The notes beneath the pieces were generated by a model, which worked only from the letters and a program-made list of their open reading frames with translations, searched no databases and had not been told where the DNA came from. Shown here in pieces: positions 1-10,440 of a DNA stretch of 64,000 nt (positions are counted from its first letter, which is position 1; each line of letters begins with the position of its first letter). This stretch comes from Argyresthia goedartella (Eukaryota > Arthropoda > Insecta > Lepidoptera > Argyresthiidae). A program made the position numbers and the translations under genes. The stretch spans positions 32,541,356 to 32,605,355 of the forward strand of contig OX463815.1 in assembly GCA_949825045.1 (NCBI GenBank), in the 5' to 3' direction.

Positions 1-640
1 CATAGAGTCTGTTGTTACCATACATAAAGAGATGATTTTAAAGTGTTATTTGATTTTTTTGGACCATAAGGTCCAATGTTAAGATCATCCTATTGTTTGA
101 ATTATCTATCCGATATATTTTTTTAGCTAAAAGGTCTCATTTCAACATCACCTCTAGTGTTTGTATAAACTGTGCAGCCATAAGGTCTTTTATTGACATG
201 ATCTATTAACTTACTATATGCAGCCGAAAAATGGGACTGATATCCATACCCAAAGAAACCAAATCTGATTTTATCGCCAATAAAGCAGAGTTATTGATTT
301 CAAATGAAGCGCTTTTGTATTGTGATTAAACAAATCACACTCAAATTGTATTCGGACTCCAAAAGAAGCATCTCTGGTTAGCTTTATAGTGAGGTAAAAG
401 TTTATTTACCTCTCCCGAAAAGTTGCAAAAATGGACATAGGCCTTAATGGCTCTAATGTCGAGATCTTTCGTCTGACCTATTTTAGCGATAATACCTACC
501 ATTTATGAGAAAAATGCGAAAAAGTGATATTTTCGACATTTGACCTTGTGCAATTTTTTTTTGCACAAGCCGGATCGATGGGGACTTGAGACCTCCACCA
601 ATTTTCAGCTCTATGCGAATTTTTGCAAACTTAGCTTTTT
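1..640. other. Unassigned AT-rich sequence with loose short repeats
   Basis: I see no gene. Between about 60 and 210 there are three loosely similar units of roughly 55-60 bp, each containing an AAGGTC-type core (ATAAGGTCC, AAAGGTCTC, ATAAGGTCT). The rest has no open frame or recognisable element. Confidence 0.4.
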
Positions 641-1160
641 TTTTGTCTATTTTGACTGGATTATTATATAATTACGAGCGTCGAGCCACACGGAGCAATT
701 ATCTTGTATAAAGTATATTTGCCCTTCTGGATACACATTGGATTTTAGATTCTAGATTTTAATATTTTATTTTATTTTTTAATTTAATTTAATTGCTCTA
801 ATAATTTGTATATTTTGTGTACTTGAGCCTATTGCTGTCTCGTCCGCTTTGGCTCTGGCAGAATATCAGCGCCACAGATTCGTCGGTGACATTGCTGAGT
901 CAGGGCCATTTCATTGTCGCGGTACAGTCACAGTGCTACATGATCCTTATTTTCTATATTCAAAAGTTTTTATTGTGTGACAGAACTTATGACCTGACTG
1001 TGTATTTGCTGTATTTATTATAATTATATTCATTGTTTCATTTAATTTCTTTGTTTTTTTTTGTCATAATTTATTTTGTGTGGTTTGTAATTTGTTAATT
1101 ACCAATTATGTGTTTGTGTTTGTACCGAACAGTTAATAAATAAATTATCTATCTATCTAT
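640..1160 (+). mobile_element. Probable LINE 3' end with TATC-type tail
   Basis: The stretch ends in AATAAATAAATTATC followed by repeated ATCT, the form of a non-LTR retrotransposon 3' UTR with polyadenylation signal and short-repeat tail. No reverse transcriptase coding is left, so this rests only on the tail structure. A mariner terminal sequence sits inside it near 951-998. Confidence 0.4.
951..998 (-). repeat. Isolated mariner terminal sequence
   Basis: This is the reverse complement of the first ~45 bp of the mariner at 10441, including TGTGACAGAACTTATGACC and the adjacent AAAACTTTTGAAT. No matching second terminus is seen upstream, so it is a solo end or a heavily deleted copy. The TA that should follow it is TG here. 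Confidence 0.75.
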
Positions 1161-1437
1161 TAATTAAAAAGTATTAATGCGGGAAAGTAATTTATTGTTT
1201 ATGTTTTATTTATTATGTACTGCTGTTTTGTTACCAGGTTTCCAAACTGATGTTGGACGAGTGTAATGTATGCCATTTGCAAGATAGCTAAAGCTAGGAA
1301 GGGTAGACGCACCTCTCGCTGTATCCTTGTGCATGTCCTCAGTGAATAAACCACTACTCAAGCAGAGAGTCGCTTCCTTATATATCAGTTACTCACCCAT
1401 CATCGATCATCAACATTCTAATGTACTTCTTGCAGAC

Positions 1438-1833
1438 ATATGTCACCGTAAGATAGTCAAAACCGTTAGTTGATAAACTAACGCGTTAGTTGATCAACTA
1501 TCGACAGAAAGTAAACCAGACCTACAGGGTTTAGAATTTACGTTTCTTTTGTTCTTACATGTCAACCTAACACCAAAGACTATTCAGGGGCCTCGCTGCG
1601 CTCACCCCCTCTAGTCTTCACCTAAGCTGCCGCAGTGTTTGCCCTGGTATTTCGCTTGCAATTTAAGTTTAAACCAGTTTACTATTTAATGGTTTTAACC
1701 GTTAGTTTATCAACTAACGCGTCATTTAGTAATCAGTACGCTACAGTTTACTGTCTGTCGATAGTTGACCGACTTACGAGAAAAAAAACGTTAGTTTATC
1801 AACTAACGGTTTTGACTATCTTCGGTGACATAT
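1438..1833. repeat. MITE with long, internally palindromic TIRs
   Basis: The left arm (1438-1510) and the reverse complement of the right arm (1745-1833) share ATATGTCACCG, AAGATAGTCAAAACCGTTAG and TCAACTATCGACAG. Each arm also contains the near-perfect palindrome CGTTAGTTGATAAACTAACG, and a further copy lies at 1699-1721. No coding capacity. The central part (about 1580-1625) is GC-richer. Confidence 0.8.
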
Positions 1834-2575
1834 ACAAAAATGAAATTTTAAACAAGAGTAATTTTTAGAGTCCACAAAGCGCAAAAATTAAAACATTCCG
1901 GAGTTTCAGCTCTCATTTTTATATTTACCAATGCACTAATCTAATGCTCTTGATAGTTTTATAGGTTTAATGTTTACCTTTATGATCAATAGATGGTGTT
2001 GGGTGTACCCTGCATCGCGGTATGGTTATACCGTGTCCGCTGTGATATAAACAGGATGACTTTTAATTAGCTGACCAAATTTCAGGGTATCTTTCAGGTA
2101 TATTTAGAACGTTGTCATAACACCGTTATGAAGTGGATTACTCGAAATAAAAAAACTAACAATAAAAAATATACATATTTTCTTTAGCATAAATTCTACA
2201 CGTCGATTTCGATAGGATTTCACAATAATGTAAATAAAAATGTCAGTTGACAGTTGTCTATCATTGAGTGAGATTTGAATTTTGTACCTACACTGATGTC
2301 AAAGGCATTGATCAAAGAGATATAGTTCGCTGCCGATTTTCGATCGATTTTTTTCAATAAGTAGTACAAAACCAAGGAGTGGGGCGCGTAATTTCAGCTT
2401 AGACTAGCTCTAGCATCATACTAAAAAACTTAATTAAATTGTTTTAGAAAATTTAGTAGAATAGAAAATAACCGTAGACAGAGAAATATACCAACCTGAC
2501 GTGCGTCATTCGCTTGTGACAAATTCATCATCACTTGACGTGTCATCATCGGTCACATTTATAATAAAAGGCTGA
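1834..2575. other. Unassigned intergenic sequence
   Basis: No convincing open reading frame, repeat structure or RNA gene was seen here. Confidence 0.4.
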
Positions 2576-2890
2576 GTTACAGCGTCGCTAGCCATATCGA
2601 ATTCTAATTTTTAAAGTCTAATTTTTTCCAACGTTCCTCTTCGTTTTGAACGTGACCGTCGCATTTAGCCCATTGTTCTGCTCCGACTCTCGCCAATCCT
2701 TCTTTTAGCATTTTTTTTATTTCTGCCATTTTAAAAGATTTATTATTTATTCCTACGTAAGATTTGACCTGTGCCCAAATCAGTTCTATTGGATTCTACT
2801 CACAGTAATATGGAGGAAGGCGCAACACAGTTACTCCTTTAGATGCGGCGAGATCATCGACATATTTTGTTCTATACTTTTCCTTTACGA
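2576..2890 (-). pseudogene. IS630-Tc1-mariner transposase C-terminal relic
   Basis: Read on the minus strand, the fragment gives LRLPPYY, a stop, then NPIELIWAQVK. This is the third-catalytic-residue region of IS630-like transposases (usual form LPPYHPDxNPIE). About 55 further codons are similar in style to the C-terminus of the element at 60676-61253: a lysine-rich helix, then WAK and a CxxHxxxEE-like stretch. At least one stop lies in the motif, and the N-terminal two thirds are absent. It is a dead fragment, probably a relative of the DD82E element downstream. The upstream end is not resolved. Confidence 0.65.
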
Positions 2891-3355
2891 ATTTTGTGAG
2901 TAACTAGCTATTTTATCAATCAAACCGATTGATCGATCGAATCGGATCGATTCAAAAGAATGAACCACACTGGCTTTCCAAAGAGAATAAGACTTTTATG
3001 CGCTTTGATGAGTAAACAAATAATATGACTTTTTACAAACTATTGAAATATTCGTCGTCCGATAATTTTGCAATAAGATAACTATCTTAGGGGAGTTACT
3101 TGTTGTCGAAATGATGTAAGAACAATTCCTTGGTATGTGAATGTGTTCAGGATTGATATTCAAATGTAAGTAGTAACGGCGTAATCGTGTGTAAATTGGC
3201 TTGTTTACATTATTGTGAAATGCTATCGAAATGGACTGTACACTTATAAATTTGTATACGTTTGAATTCAACAATTTTGAATGCAAGTGGGAAGGAAATA
3301 TCAATTACTGCAGTCAGAAAGAGAACGCGTATATTGCGGACCACGACAAAATTAG
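2891..3355. other. Unassigned sequence
   Basis: AT-rich. Short frames exist on both strands, but none resembles a protein I know. Near 2920-2955 there are several GATCGAT/ATCGATC words in a row. Confidence 0.35.
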
Positions 3356-3800
3356 GTTACATAGATAGATATATAGATAAACCTTTATTCCATCAAAGCA
3401 GCACACATACAAATTCAAAATTCAAAAAGAGTTTATTTCCATAAGAAACACATAGGTTACATTTGGATAATGTCAAATCTTAAACTAACACCTCAATGTT
3501 TTAGATGCTGGAGGCAAAGAGGCGACTAGAAACCTCCAGCTTTATGCGTTATTTTTTACAGAATTGGCGCAAACACCTTCCCAAGCTTTCTTGTCTTCTA
3601 CATAATCTGATAATTTGTAGTAAGCCTTTTTACATAAGTGATTTTTAACAACATTTAAAATTTATTTACAGACAATTCTTGTAACTCAGTTGGGACTTTG
3701 TTGTAAAAGTGAATACATTGCCCTTTAAAAGATACATTAACCTTATGGTTAAACAAATTAAAATTGATAAAGAGATGCGAATACAAAAGAACTTAAATGA
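3356..3800 (-). mobile_element. LINE 3' end fragment (RT C-terminus plus 3' UTR)
   Basis: On the minus strand, 3790-3540 encodes a degenerate LINE ORF2 C-terminus: FYNKVP, a basic helix, then YVEDKKAW in broken frames. This is the usual 'FNxLP...FKxxLKxxLxxKAYY' ending of CR1/Jockey-type LINEs. The 3' UTR runs to 3360 and ends in a GATA-like tail, seen on the plus strand as ATAGATAGATATATAG. Stops and frameshifts show it is dead. Confidence 0.6.
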
Positions 3801-5155
3801 TAGCAAAATAATAAAAACAAAAACACCTTTAAAACATGAAACAATAAAACAAAAAAGAAGAAATTAGGTGGGTGTCTAGGCGCGTTGGATTGACGCGAAA
3901 AGGTCAAAGCTCAGTGTTTATTGCATTAAGAGCAGCGCTGGTTTTCAGCCCTCACCTAGGAGAAGCGAAGACGCAGCGCATACGCATTGTACCTGACCGG
4001 TCAGATGACTCCAGTACAGTACCAACAAATCCGCATAGCACTGTACATATGTGAATTCACATGTCTACGCAGATAAACCACAGACACATTTGCCGCGTTA
4101 TTGTCGTTGCTCGAAAAAGTGGTCGTAAATTGTACTTCCCGATTACGCTTCATTTGAGCCAGCCGTGGCGCCCATATGCCCTTAATTATATTAAACACTA
4201 ATGGCAATATCTTTTAAATAAAACCAATACCATGATGAATTTTATTTTTACGTGTTTTATTTTATTTCGAAAAATATATCTCTAAAAAACACCACCTCTG
4301 CCATCTCACATGGTAAAAAACATGTTATTGTGACTTGCATGGCTACGCTGTGACTCTGCCACCCCATCCGGAAAAACACGCGTTTTATTGGTCAAGAGGG
4401 TGTTCTACATAAAAACAATAAAAGTAACGATGTCACACTGTTTCATTTTGCTGTGACTGTAGTGCGGTTGGGATCTATTTGTAGGAAATTAAAATGCCTG
4501 AACTTCTAACATTTTCAATTGATTTGGTAACTATGTAGGTATCTCCATAGTTGCGTGTGGCGATGGGCTAGCCCCCTGTCAAGCAAAATGAAGTATGGAA
4601 TACTGGCTAAACGTGGGCACAATCGTGCCTCTGCCAACCTGTACTGGTAATGGCGTGACTGGTAATGGCGTGACGCTTTGTTTTTGTTGTCGGTAGGTAT
4701 CTTTTACGAGGTAGGTATGGCCGAATGCACGTACTGCTGCTCAAATGAAGTGCCGCTCAAATGTCATACTTCCGCTATCGTTGTCCGAGCGAGAGACTTC
4801 GTTCTTTCGTCTGGATTGGATAGTAGATAGGTACCTACCTACCTAGGCAGTAACTCGACTTTGTAATTGTAATATTGGAACCTACCTAGTAGATAGGTAG
4901 GTGCAGGCTCCGCCAATTATCTCAGTTTTTAAGCAAGCTGTACCTCTTTTCCTCGCATAAGGTGAGGTGGCGTGAGAGAGAGAGGTACCTCGCTCAATCA
5001 CAGATAAACTTGCCTCGACCTGTATTCTAGTCTGATATTATTGATTCATCGACGAACTGTTACCATATCGTAGACGTCTTTGTGATATTGGTTGGTACTT
5101 GGTACGCCGCGCCGCCGTTCATTCGATTGAGTGCCGGCGACAGCGCAGAGCTATG
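3800..5155. other. Unassigned sequence with TAGG/CCTA-rich patches
   Basis: No gene recognised. Between 4530 and 4910 there are many GTAGGT, GGTACC and ACCTACCT words (for example GGTACCTACCTACCTAGG near 4830), a simple-sequence habit common in moth DNA. Short frames at 3872-4054 and 4001-4207 match nothing known. Confidence 0.4.
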
Positions 5156-5159
5156 TGAA

Positions 5160-5870
5160 GTGAACGGGGCTCAAATTCAGGGGATTTTGAGCTTATTTTG
5201 AGCTCCCAGAATACGAAGTTTCAGAATTTGAGCTCGAGCGGTTTTCGAAAAAAACGCAATAAAACACCAGCAGTGCAAATTCCGAGTAGAGAAGTGAAAC
5301 TCGCAGCGTATTTGGACATGATTTTGAGCTCCCAGAATGTGCAATCAGAACTTCTCTAATGTAGTTTGCGAGAAAAAAAAAACATTTACACAACAATATC
5401 ATCTAGATAGATGAAATTGATATGTTTCTACACTTTTTATCTAAACCATTAAAGCTAGAAATCTGGAATTTTGTATTTTATATATGCTGCAAATTTCAAC
5501 TCTCTGCTCTATCAACTCGCGACATTTTCAACTAGAGGGTACTTGAAGATATCCATGAACCTGTATTTTTAAAAATTGTCACCTTGAAAGTCATAGAAAA
5601 CGGGGCTCAAATTCAGGGCATTGCGAGCTTATATTAAGCTCCCAGAATACGAAGTTTCAGAATTTGAGCTCAAGCGGTTTTCGAAAAAAACGCAATAAAA
5701 CTTTTAATCGAAACCATTAGAGCTAGAAATCTGAAATTTCGTATTCTCGGAATCGGAATCTCTAAGCATTTTATGTATATTCTGCAAATTTCAAATAGCC
5801 GAACGTAAACAACTGCACTCGAACACATCAGCCAAGACTTGATCTTGATTTGAGCCCCAAACACATACTA
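5160..5870. repeat. Dispersed repeat, two or more units in tandem
   Basis: A unit containing ACGGGGCTCAAATTCAGGG, then GAGCTCCCAGAATACGAAG and GCGGTTTTCGAAAAAAACGC occurs at about 5163-5275 and 5600-5702, with a partial copy near 5325-5350. A reverse-strand copy lies at 26075-26284. No coding capacity is evident. Confidence 0.7.
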
Positions 5871-7003
5871 ATTGTAAAGAACTCAGAGCTCAAGTCATCT
5901 GGTGTGATGCTTCATTATCAAAGGGGTTATAGTAAGTTAGTTAAATAGTTATGTGGTGCAGTGATGTGAGTGTGATGCCCTATTCTGTGAGTAAATGCGT
6001 TTTATATCATGACGCGGTTCTGTAATATGCCTTTTGTGATATAACGAGCATTTCCTACACACCTCTAATTCATATGTCCTAGTGATGTTCTCTTCATAAT
6101 CACCCGATGATGGAGCTGAACGATGTTAGACGGAAAACAGGTATTCTTACTTGCAAATCCAACAATAAATAATTAAACAACTAATATGATAATCAGTCTT
6201 TATTTTTACATAGGTGTGTGTAAGTACAATAATCAACTATGGCACTGACTCAAACAGAAATATTTATTTACAGCTTTCACCAATGTACACATGAAATCGC
6301 TCATACATTTACAATAATTAACGAAATCTTGTATTCATTAAAATATCACAGAAAATCGCATTTTTACATTAATAATCTTATTGTAACCACATATAATTTG
6401 TAAATACACATATTCTCTTAAATAACTGTTAACTGTATCCTATTTTGTATCCGATAAATAATATGAATATAAGATATTTAAAACTGGTACATATCGCTGA
6501 TAATTTTTTACGTATTGACATAAAATCTCTCTTAATAACATTACAGGAAATCAAATTTCTATACTAATCGCAAATAAACACAGATTATGTGTGCAATAAT
6601 ATTGATTGAACACTTAAACATGAAGTACGTAAAAATAATAGTAGCTGTACGTATCACTAACAAATCACTTTTTACATGTTAGACATAAAATCACTTCTAA
6701 GGCTGGACTCACATACTTACAACTCAACTCTGATGTTTTATCCCGTAGAATTCTGACAGCTATCATTTTTTGACATGTCATAGATTACAAACCTTTTTGG
6801 CTGGGCACATTTTTCAATTTCAATACGAGTCTGAATATCTGAGTGAATGTATCCATTTTTTAAGTGCGGCGCTCGTAATTAAAAGGGGATTTACGGCGAG
6901 TGATAATTACGTCCCTTTTCATCACAAACAGTAAAAAACTACAAGTAAAGAAAACATATTTTTATTAAAATCTCTAATCATCATTAATACTTATATCTCT
7001 TTC

Positions 7004-7004
<1 letters not shown>
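5871..7004. other. Unassigned AT-rich sequence
   Basis: No open frame worth reporting. A short segment near 6718-6760 (CCCGTAGAATTCTGACAG) resembles 26010-26060 on the other strand, so part of this is probably another dispersed repeat. Confidence 0.35.

Positions 7005-7036
<32 letters not shown>
7005..7036. repeat. (ATC)n microsatellite
   Basis: Ten or more perfect ATC/TCA triplets in a row, directly beside the outer edge of the Copia LTR. Confidence 0.95.
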
Positions 7037-7049
7037 GCTGACATGAATT

Positions 7050-7598
7050 TAATAAGATTTGCGTACGCAGTGGTGTCTAAGGTAGTTATTCTTAAGGACT
7101 AATGGAGATTCTTGTTAACTTTTTATCAATAAATAAGCACATGAAAAATATACGTTGTTTTATTATCAATCGTGACAGACAGAAGACACTGACAAGTAGA
7201 ACACTATTTCTTTTACAAGTTCATTAGTCAAAGAGTTTGAATAGGCATATATAAAACTACTTTAACACCTTCCCTTATGCAATACTCTTTATTATTCCAA
7301 GGGCATGACAAAGAGATAAGAATCTAGGCCGTGCCAGTCCTTTTGTAAAAAAGTCAGCTACTTGATCCGTTGTGCCGATGCTTTTCACTTTGATTGCTCT
7401 TTCAGCAACTTGTTCCCTCACATAAAAATGACGGATGCGAATGTGTTTGGTGCGCTTGTGAAATTCCGGGTTGTGAGCTAGACGTACAGCTGCTTCATTG
7501 TCCACAAACAGCGTCGGAGTGTACTCCAGTTTTGTCAGCTCCTGCATTATTCGGGTTAGCCAAACCAGCTCCCTAGCTGCCTCACTTGCTGCCACTAA
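7050..7598 (-). mobile_element. Copia 3' end: RNase H C-terminus, polypurine tract and LTR
   Basis: The minus strand reads from an RNase H C-terminus through a purine tract into an LTR. Coding (7598-7275) gives LVAASEAARELVWL, then FVDNEAAVRLAHNP, KHIRIRHFYVRE and DFFTKGL, the order seen in Copia RNase H. It stops at 7275-7277. A purine run (AAGGGAAGG on the minus strand, 7268-7276) precedes an LTR of about 218 bp that starts TGTTAAAG at 7267. Another copy of this LTR lies at 24748-24937. At 7598-7600 the Copia sequence is cut and joined to a LINE fragment in opposite orientation. Solo remnant; no other part of the element is adjacent. Confidence 0.85.
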
Positions 7599-7599
7599 T

Positions 7600-7770
7600 T
7601 CAATAAATATCTTACCCAAGTTTAATAATTTGTATGGAAGAAGAACTAGTGAGTATTTTCTCCCAAATATACTAAATGATATGGATGATGATATCACACA
7701 AACATACCTAAAAGAAAAAAACTTCATGTCATATCTCAAAAAACATGGTCAAGAATAATGTAGTTTCATA
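7600..7770 (+). pseudogene. LINE ORF2 C-terminal fragment
   Basis: The plus-strand frame gives LPKFNNLYGRRTSEYFLP, then N-D-M and a short acidic and lysine-rich tail before a stop at about 7758. This matches the style of LINE ORF2 C-termini ('YNxLYGRRTxxYFLPxLLN'). Only about 50 codons remain. The fragment abuts the truncated Copia end, so one of the two was cut by the insertion or rearrangement of the other. Confidence 0.5.
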
Positions 7771-8798
7771 TATGGGGGAAACAATATATGGTTGAATTGA
7801 GCATTTTATTGTTTTGGATGTAATTCTTGGCCTAACAATTACTTAACTCAACTGAAGAATAAATATTCTCAATAGAAGAAATAACTGACATGTTAATGCA
7901 AGAAGTACGGAATTCTTAGGTTTCAAGATATCTTATTTTCTTGATAAGAGTCCAACTAAGTACTTGACGGTAGCATTTTTTAGTTTCAGTTTAAGGCAGA
8001 GCGGTCTTCAATGAATAGTAAATAATTTTATAACAAAATTTGTTTGTCTTTTTTCAAAGAAAAGTACGTCTTAAATAGAAAATATGAAATAGTTAGTGCA
8101 AGAAACTTTTATTTTAGGTTAATAAAGCCATATTCTTTAGCAAAAATATCGTCGGTTCATACAAAGAATCCAATGTTTTCTTTGAAGTTTTATGCATTCT
8201 TGGTTGATATAGAGGTGCTTTAAAATTAAGAACAAATGTACCTCGCATCAAGTTTATTTTTATTTTAAGTAAAGAGAATATCTGCATTTGAATTGAGAAT
8301 GCAGATTTTAAGGTAATAATATTGATAATCTTCATTTGAGAAATTAGTCATTTCATGCTAAAACCAGATTTATCTTGGCTAAATAATTTCTATGCATTCT
8401 GTGAAGAAAACAGTTAGCTTGTTGCGAGACCAAAAATTCGTTATGGTTAAATGTGCTATTTTGCGTCGAGACAGTAATCTTTAAGGGTAAGTCGATTAAT
8501 TTCTTAAATTGAGTAACTGAAAGTTTCACACAGAGACCAGATTTATCTTAGGAGAAGACTTGCAGATTTATCCATTGAAAATGACTTATTCTAAAACGGA
8601 AATCTTAGAGCAAGTATTTATTTTCTCAAGTTAAATAATTTACTATTTCGACTCTAGAGAATTGTTTCTTTAGTCAATTCAATTTATTTTCTTGGGTTGA
8701 TATAAGTATTCTTAATGTGACAAAACGGAAATTTCAAACTAAATTTATATTGTTCTGGAGTCAATAATATCTATGTATTCTTTAAAGAATATATTAAG

Positions 8799-9495
8799 AA
8801 AAAAGAAAAGAGCAATAGAAAGATCAATAGCGACAAAAATGAAAACAAAAACATCAACATGGCTTTCAGTAATACCGACAAGAAAAGACAACTTCGACTT
8901 ATCACCCCACGAATTTAGAGATGCCCTGGCCATAAGATACCACCGCACACCAATCTCCATGCCTGCGACTTGCGACGGCTGCGGCAATGACAACTTCAAC
9001 GTGGACCACGCCTTGTGCTGCAAAACAGGTGGCCTTATCACACGCAGACATAACGAAATAAGAGATCTTTTCTGTGAACTGTGCCAGCAAGCCTGGGAAA
9101 ACGTCACGAAAGAGCCAGTTATCTCCGAAGGCGATACTGGGCTGCGCGGAGACTTGGCTTGTCGGGGGGTATGGATTGCCCAGAGGGAGGCGTTATTTGA
9201 TATCCGTGTCATAGACACCGACGCTCCCTCCCACGCATCACGCCCCGTAGCGGCTGTCCTTCGTTCAGCTGAAGAAGAAAAGAAAAGGAAGTACTGCGAC
9301 CCATGCGAGACGCGCCACTCCACCTTCACCCCTTTAGTAACCTCTGTCGACGGAGTTTTTGCTCCACAAATGATATCATTCACTAAACACCTCGCCGAAA
9401 CACTGGCGGACCGCTGGAACCGGACCCCTGCCACAATAATGGGCTGGCTACGAGCAAGAATTCAAACCGCCATCATCAGGGCTAGCAGCATGTGA
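8799..9495 (+). CDS. Retroelement C-terminal domain: zinc finger plus PD-(D/E)xK-like segment (partial)
   Basis: About 230 codons are open to a TGA at 9493-9495. The first ATG (8773) lies in the host repeat and is not the native start. The order is a basic N-terminal stretch, FRDALAIRYHR, then a C-x2-C-x8-H-x2-C finger (8971-9018), TGGLITRRHNEIRD, a segment LRGDLACRG followed by ALFDIRVIDTDA, then a basic EEEKKRKYC helix and a conserved-looking STFTPLV. From memory of the family, this matches C-termini downstream of a reverse transcriptase in poorly characterised animal retroelements. The D...DxR pattern is nuclease-like (inference). The minus-strand RT fragments at 26285-26723 and 28878-29187 appear to be the upstream part of the same family. 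No RT remains here, so this copy is non-functional by itself. Confidence 0.65.
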
Positions 9496-9646
9496 ATCCG
9501 CGGCACCCGCCATAGGTGGAATCGCACAGGCCTATATGAGGATAGAGCGGCAGTCCCACACGTCTTGAACTAGAATGAATATCTTATTTATATTCTCTGT
9601 ACTTATTTTCATGAATCTTTTGCTTAATAAATTTCTTATCGTTTTT
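8799..9646 (+). mobile_element. 5'-truncated retroelement insertion with 11-bp target duplication
   Basis: The GC-richer block is flanked by AATATATTAAG at 8788-8798 and 9647-9657. The neighbouring repeat unit at about 9812-9834 reads AAGAATATAGTAAGCTTA without interruption, an effectively empty site. The insert holds a C-terminal coding segment ending at 9495, a 3' UTR, and AATAAA at about 9626 near the 3' end. Truncated 5' end, polyadenylation signal and target duplication together indicate target-primed reverse transcription. Confidence 0.8.
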
Positions 9647-10288
9647 AATATATTAAGCTTAGAGCAAGTATTTATTTTCTTATGGTAAATTAATTTACTG
9701 TTTCGACTCGAGATAATTGTTTCTTTCGTCAATTCAAATAATTTTTTGGTAAAGTAATAAGGAGTTTAATACTTAGACCAGATTGTTCTCGAGTCAATAA
9801 TATCTATGCATTCTCTAAAGAATATAGTAAGCTTAAACCAAGTCTTTATTTTCTTATGGTAAAATAATTTACTGTTTCGACTCGAGAGAATAGTTTCTTT
9901 AGTCAATTCAATTTATCTTCTTGGTGTAAGTAATTAGGAGTTTAATACCAAGACCAGATTTATCTTAAATGAAATTTTTTAGATATCTCAGTTTACAATG
10001 ACATTAGCTTTGCTCAAGTATTTATCGAGATTTTAATTGAGAATGCTTTTATTAGCATGAACATATTAATTTACTTAATTTGAAAATTAGAAAGTGTCAA
10101 TACAAGAATATTTTATGGGCCCTTTTGACAGGACCTTTCCACGCGGCGGTGCCACAATAGGAGCGACGCCGCCGCAGCTGTTCGTGGTCCCCTTTACATT
10201 TGTATCACACGATACTAATGCAAAGTTTGACGATTGCTTTCACACGAGTGCCGGCGTATTGACACCTAGGGATTTTCAAAATTAAGTA

Positions 10289-10418
10289 CAATCAGCATCA
10301 GATATATACATATGAGTACGTAAGCTACTCAAATACATCTACACTGTCTGTTTTTGGTTGTTTATGATGTGTATATCTATTTGTAGCTTGCGTGCTCATC
10401 TAGTTCCGATGCTGACTG
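10289..10418. repeat. TA-flanked MITE, short form
   Basis: The termini CAATCAGCATCAGATATAT and (reversed) CAGTCAGCATCGGAACTA are inverted repeats flanked by TA on both sides (10287-10288 and 10419-10420). Internal arms share AAGCTACTCAAATA / TATTTGTAGCTT-type sequence. Same family as 12476-12705. Confidence 0.85.
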
Positions 10419-10440
10419 TACATAAGTCAAGTAGTACATA

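Larger units (their letters stand above)
7780..10085. repeat. AT-rich degenerate tandem array, ~180-bp unit
   Basis: Recurring phrases include GAGCAAGTATTTATTTTCT (8609 and 9662), ACTGTTTCGACTCGAGA (9700 and 9878), AGTCAATAATATCTATG (8760 and 9796) and ACCAGATTTATCTT (8366, 8539 and 9954). The cleanest adjacent copies are 9662-9840 and 9841-10010, about 180 bp apart. The array is interrupted at 8799-9646 by a retroelement fragment. Confidence 0.7.

Noticed and set aside
8745..9434. 229-codon minus-strand ORF
   Set aside because: Shadow of the plus-strand retroelement C-terminal domain, which carries the recognisable motifs.
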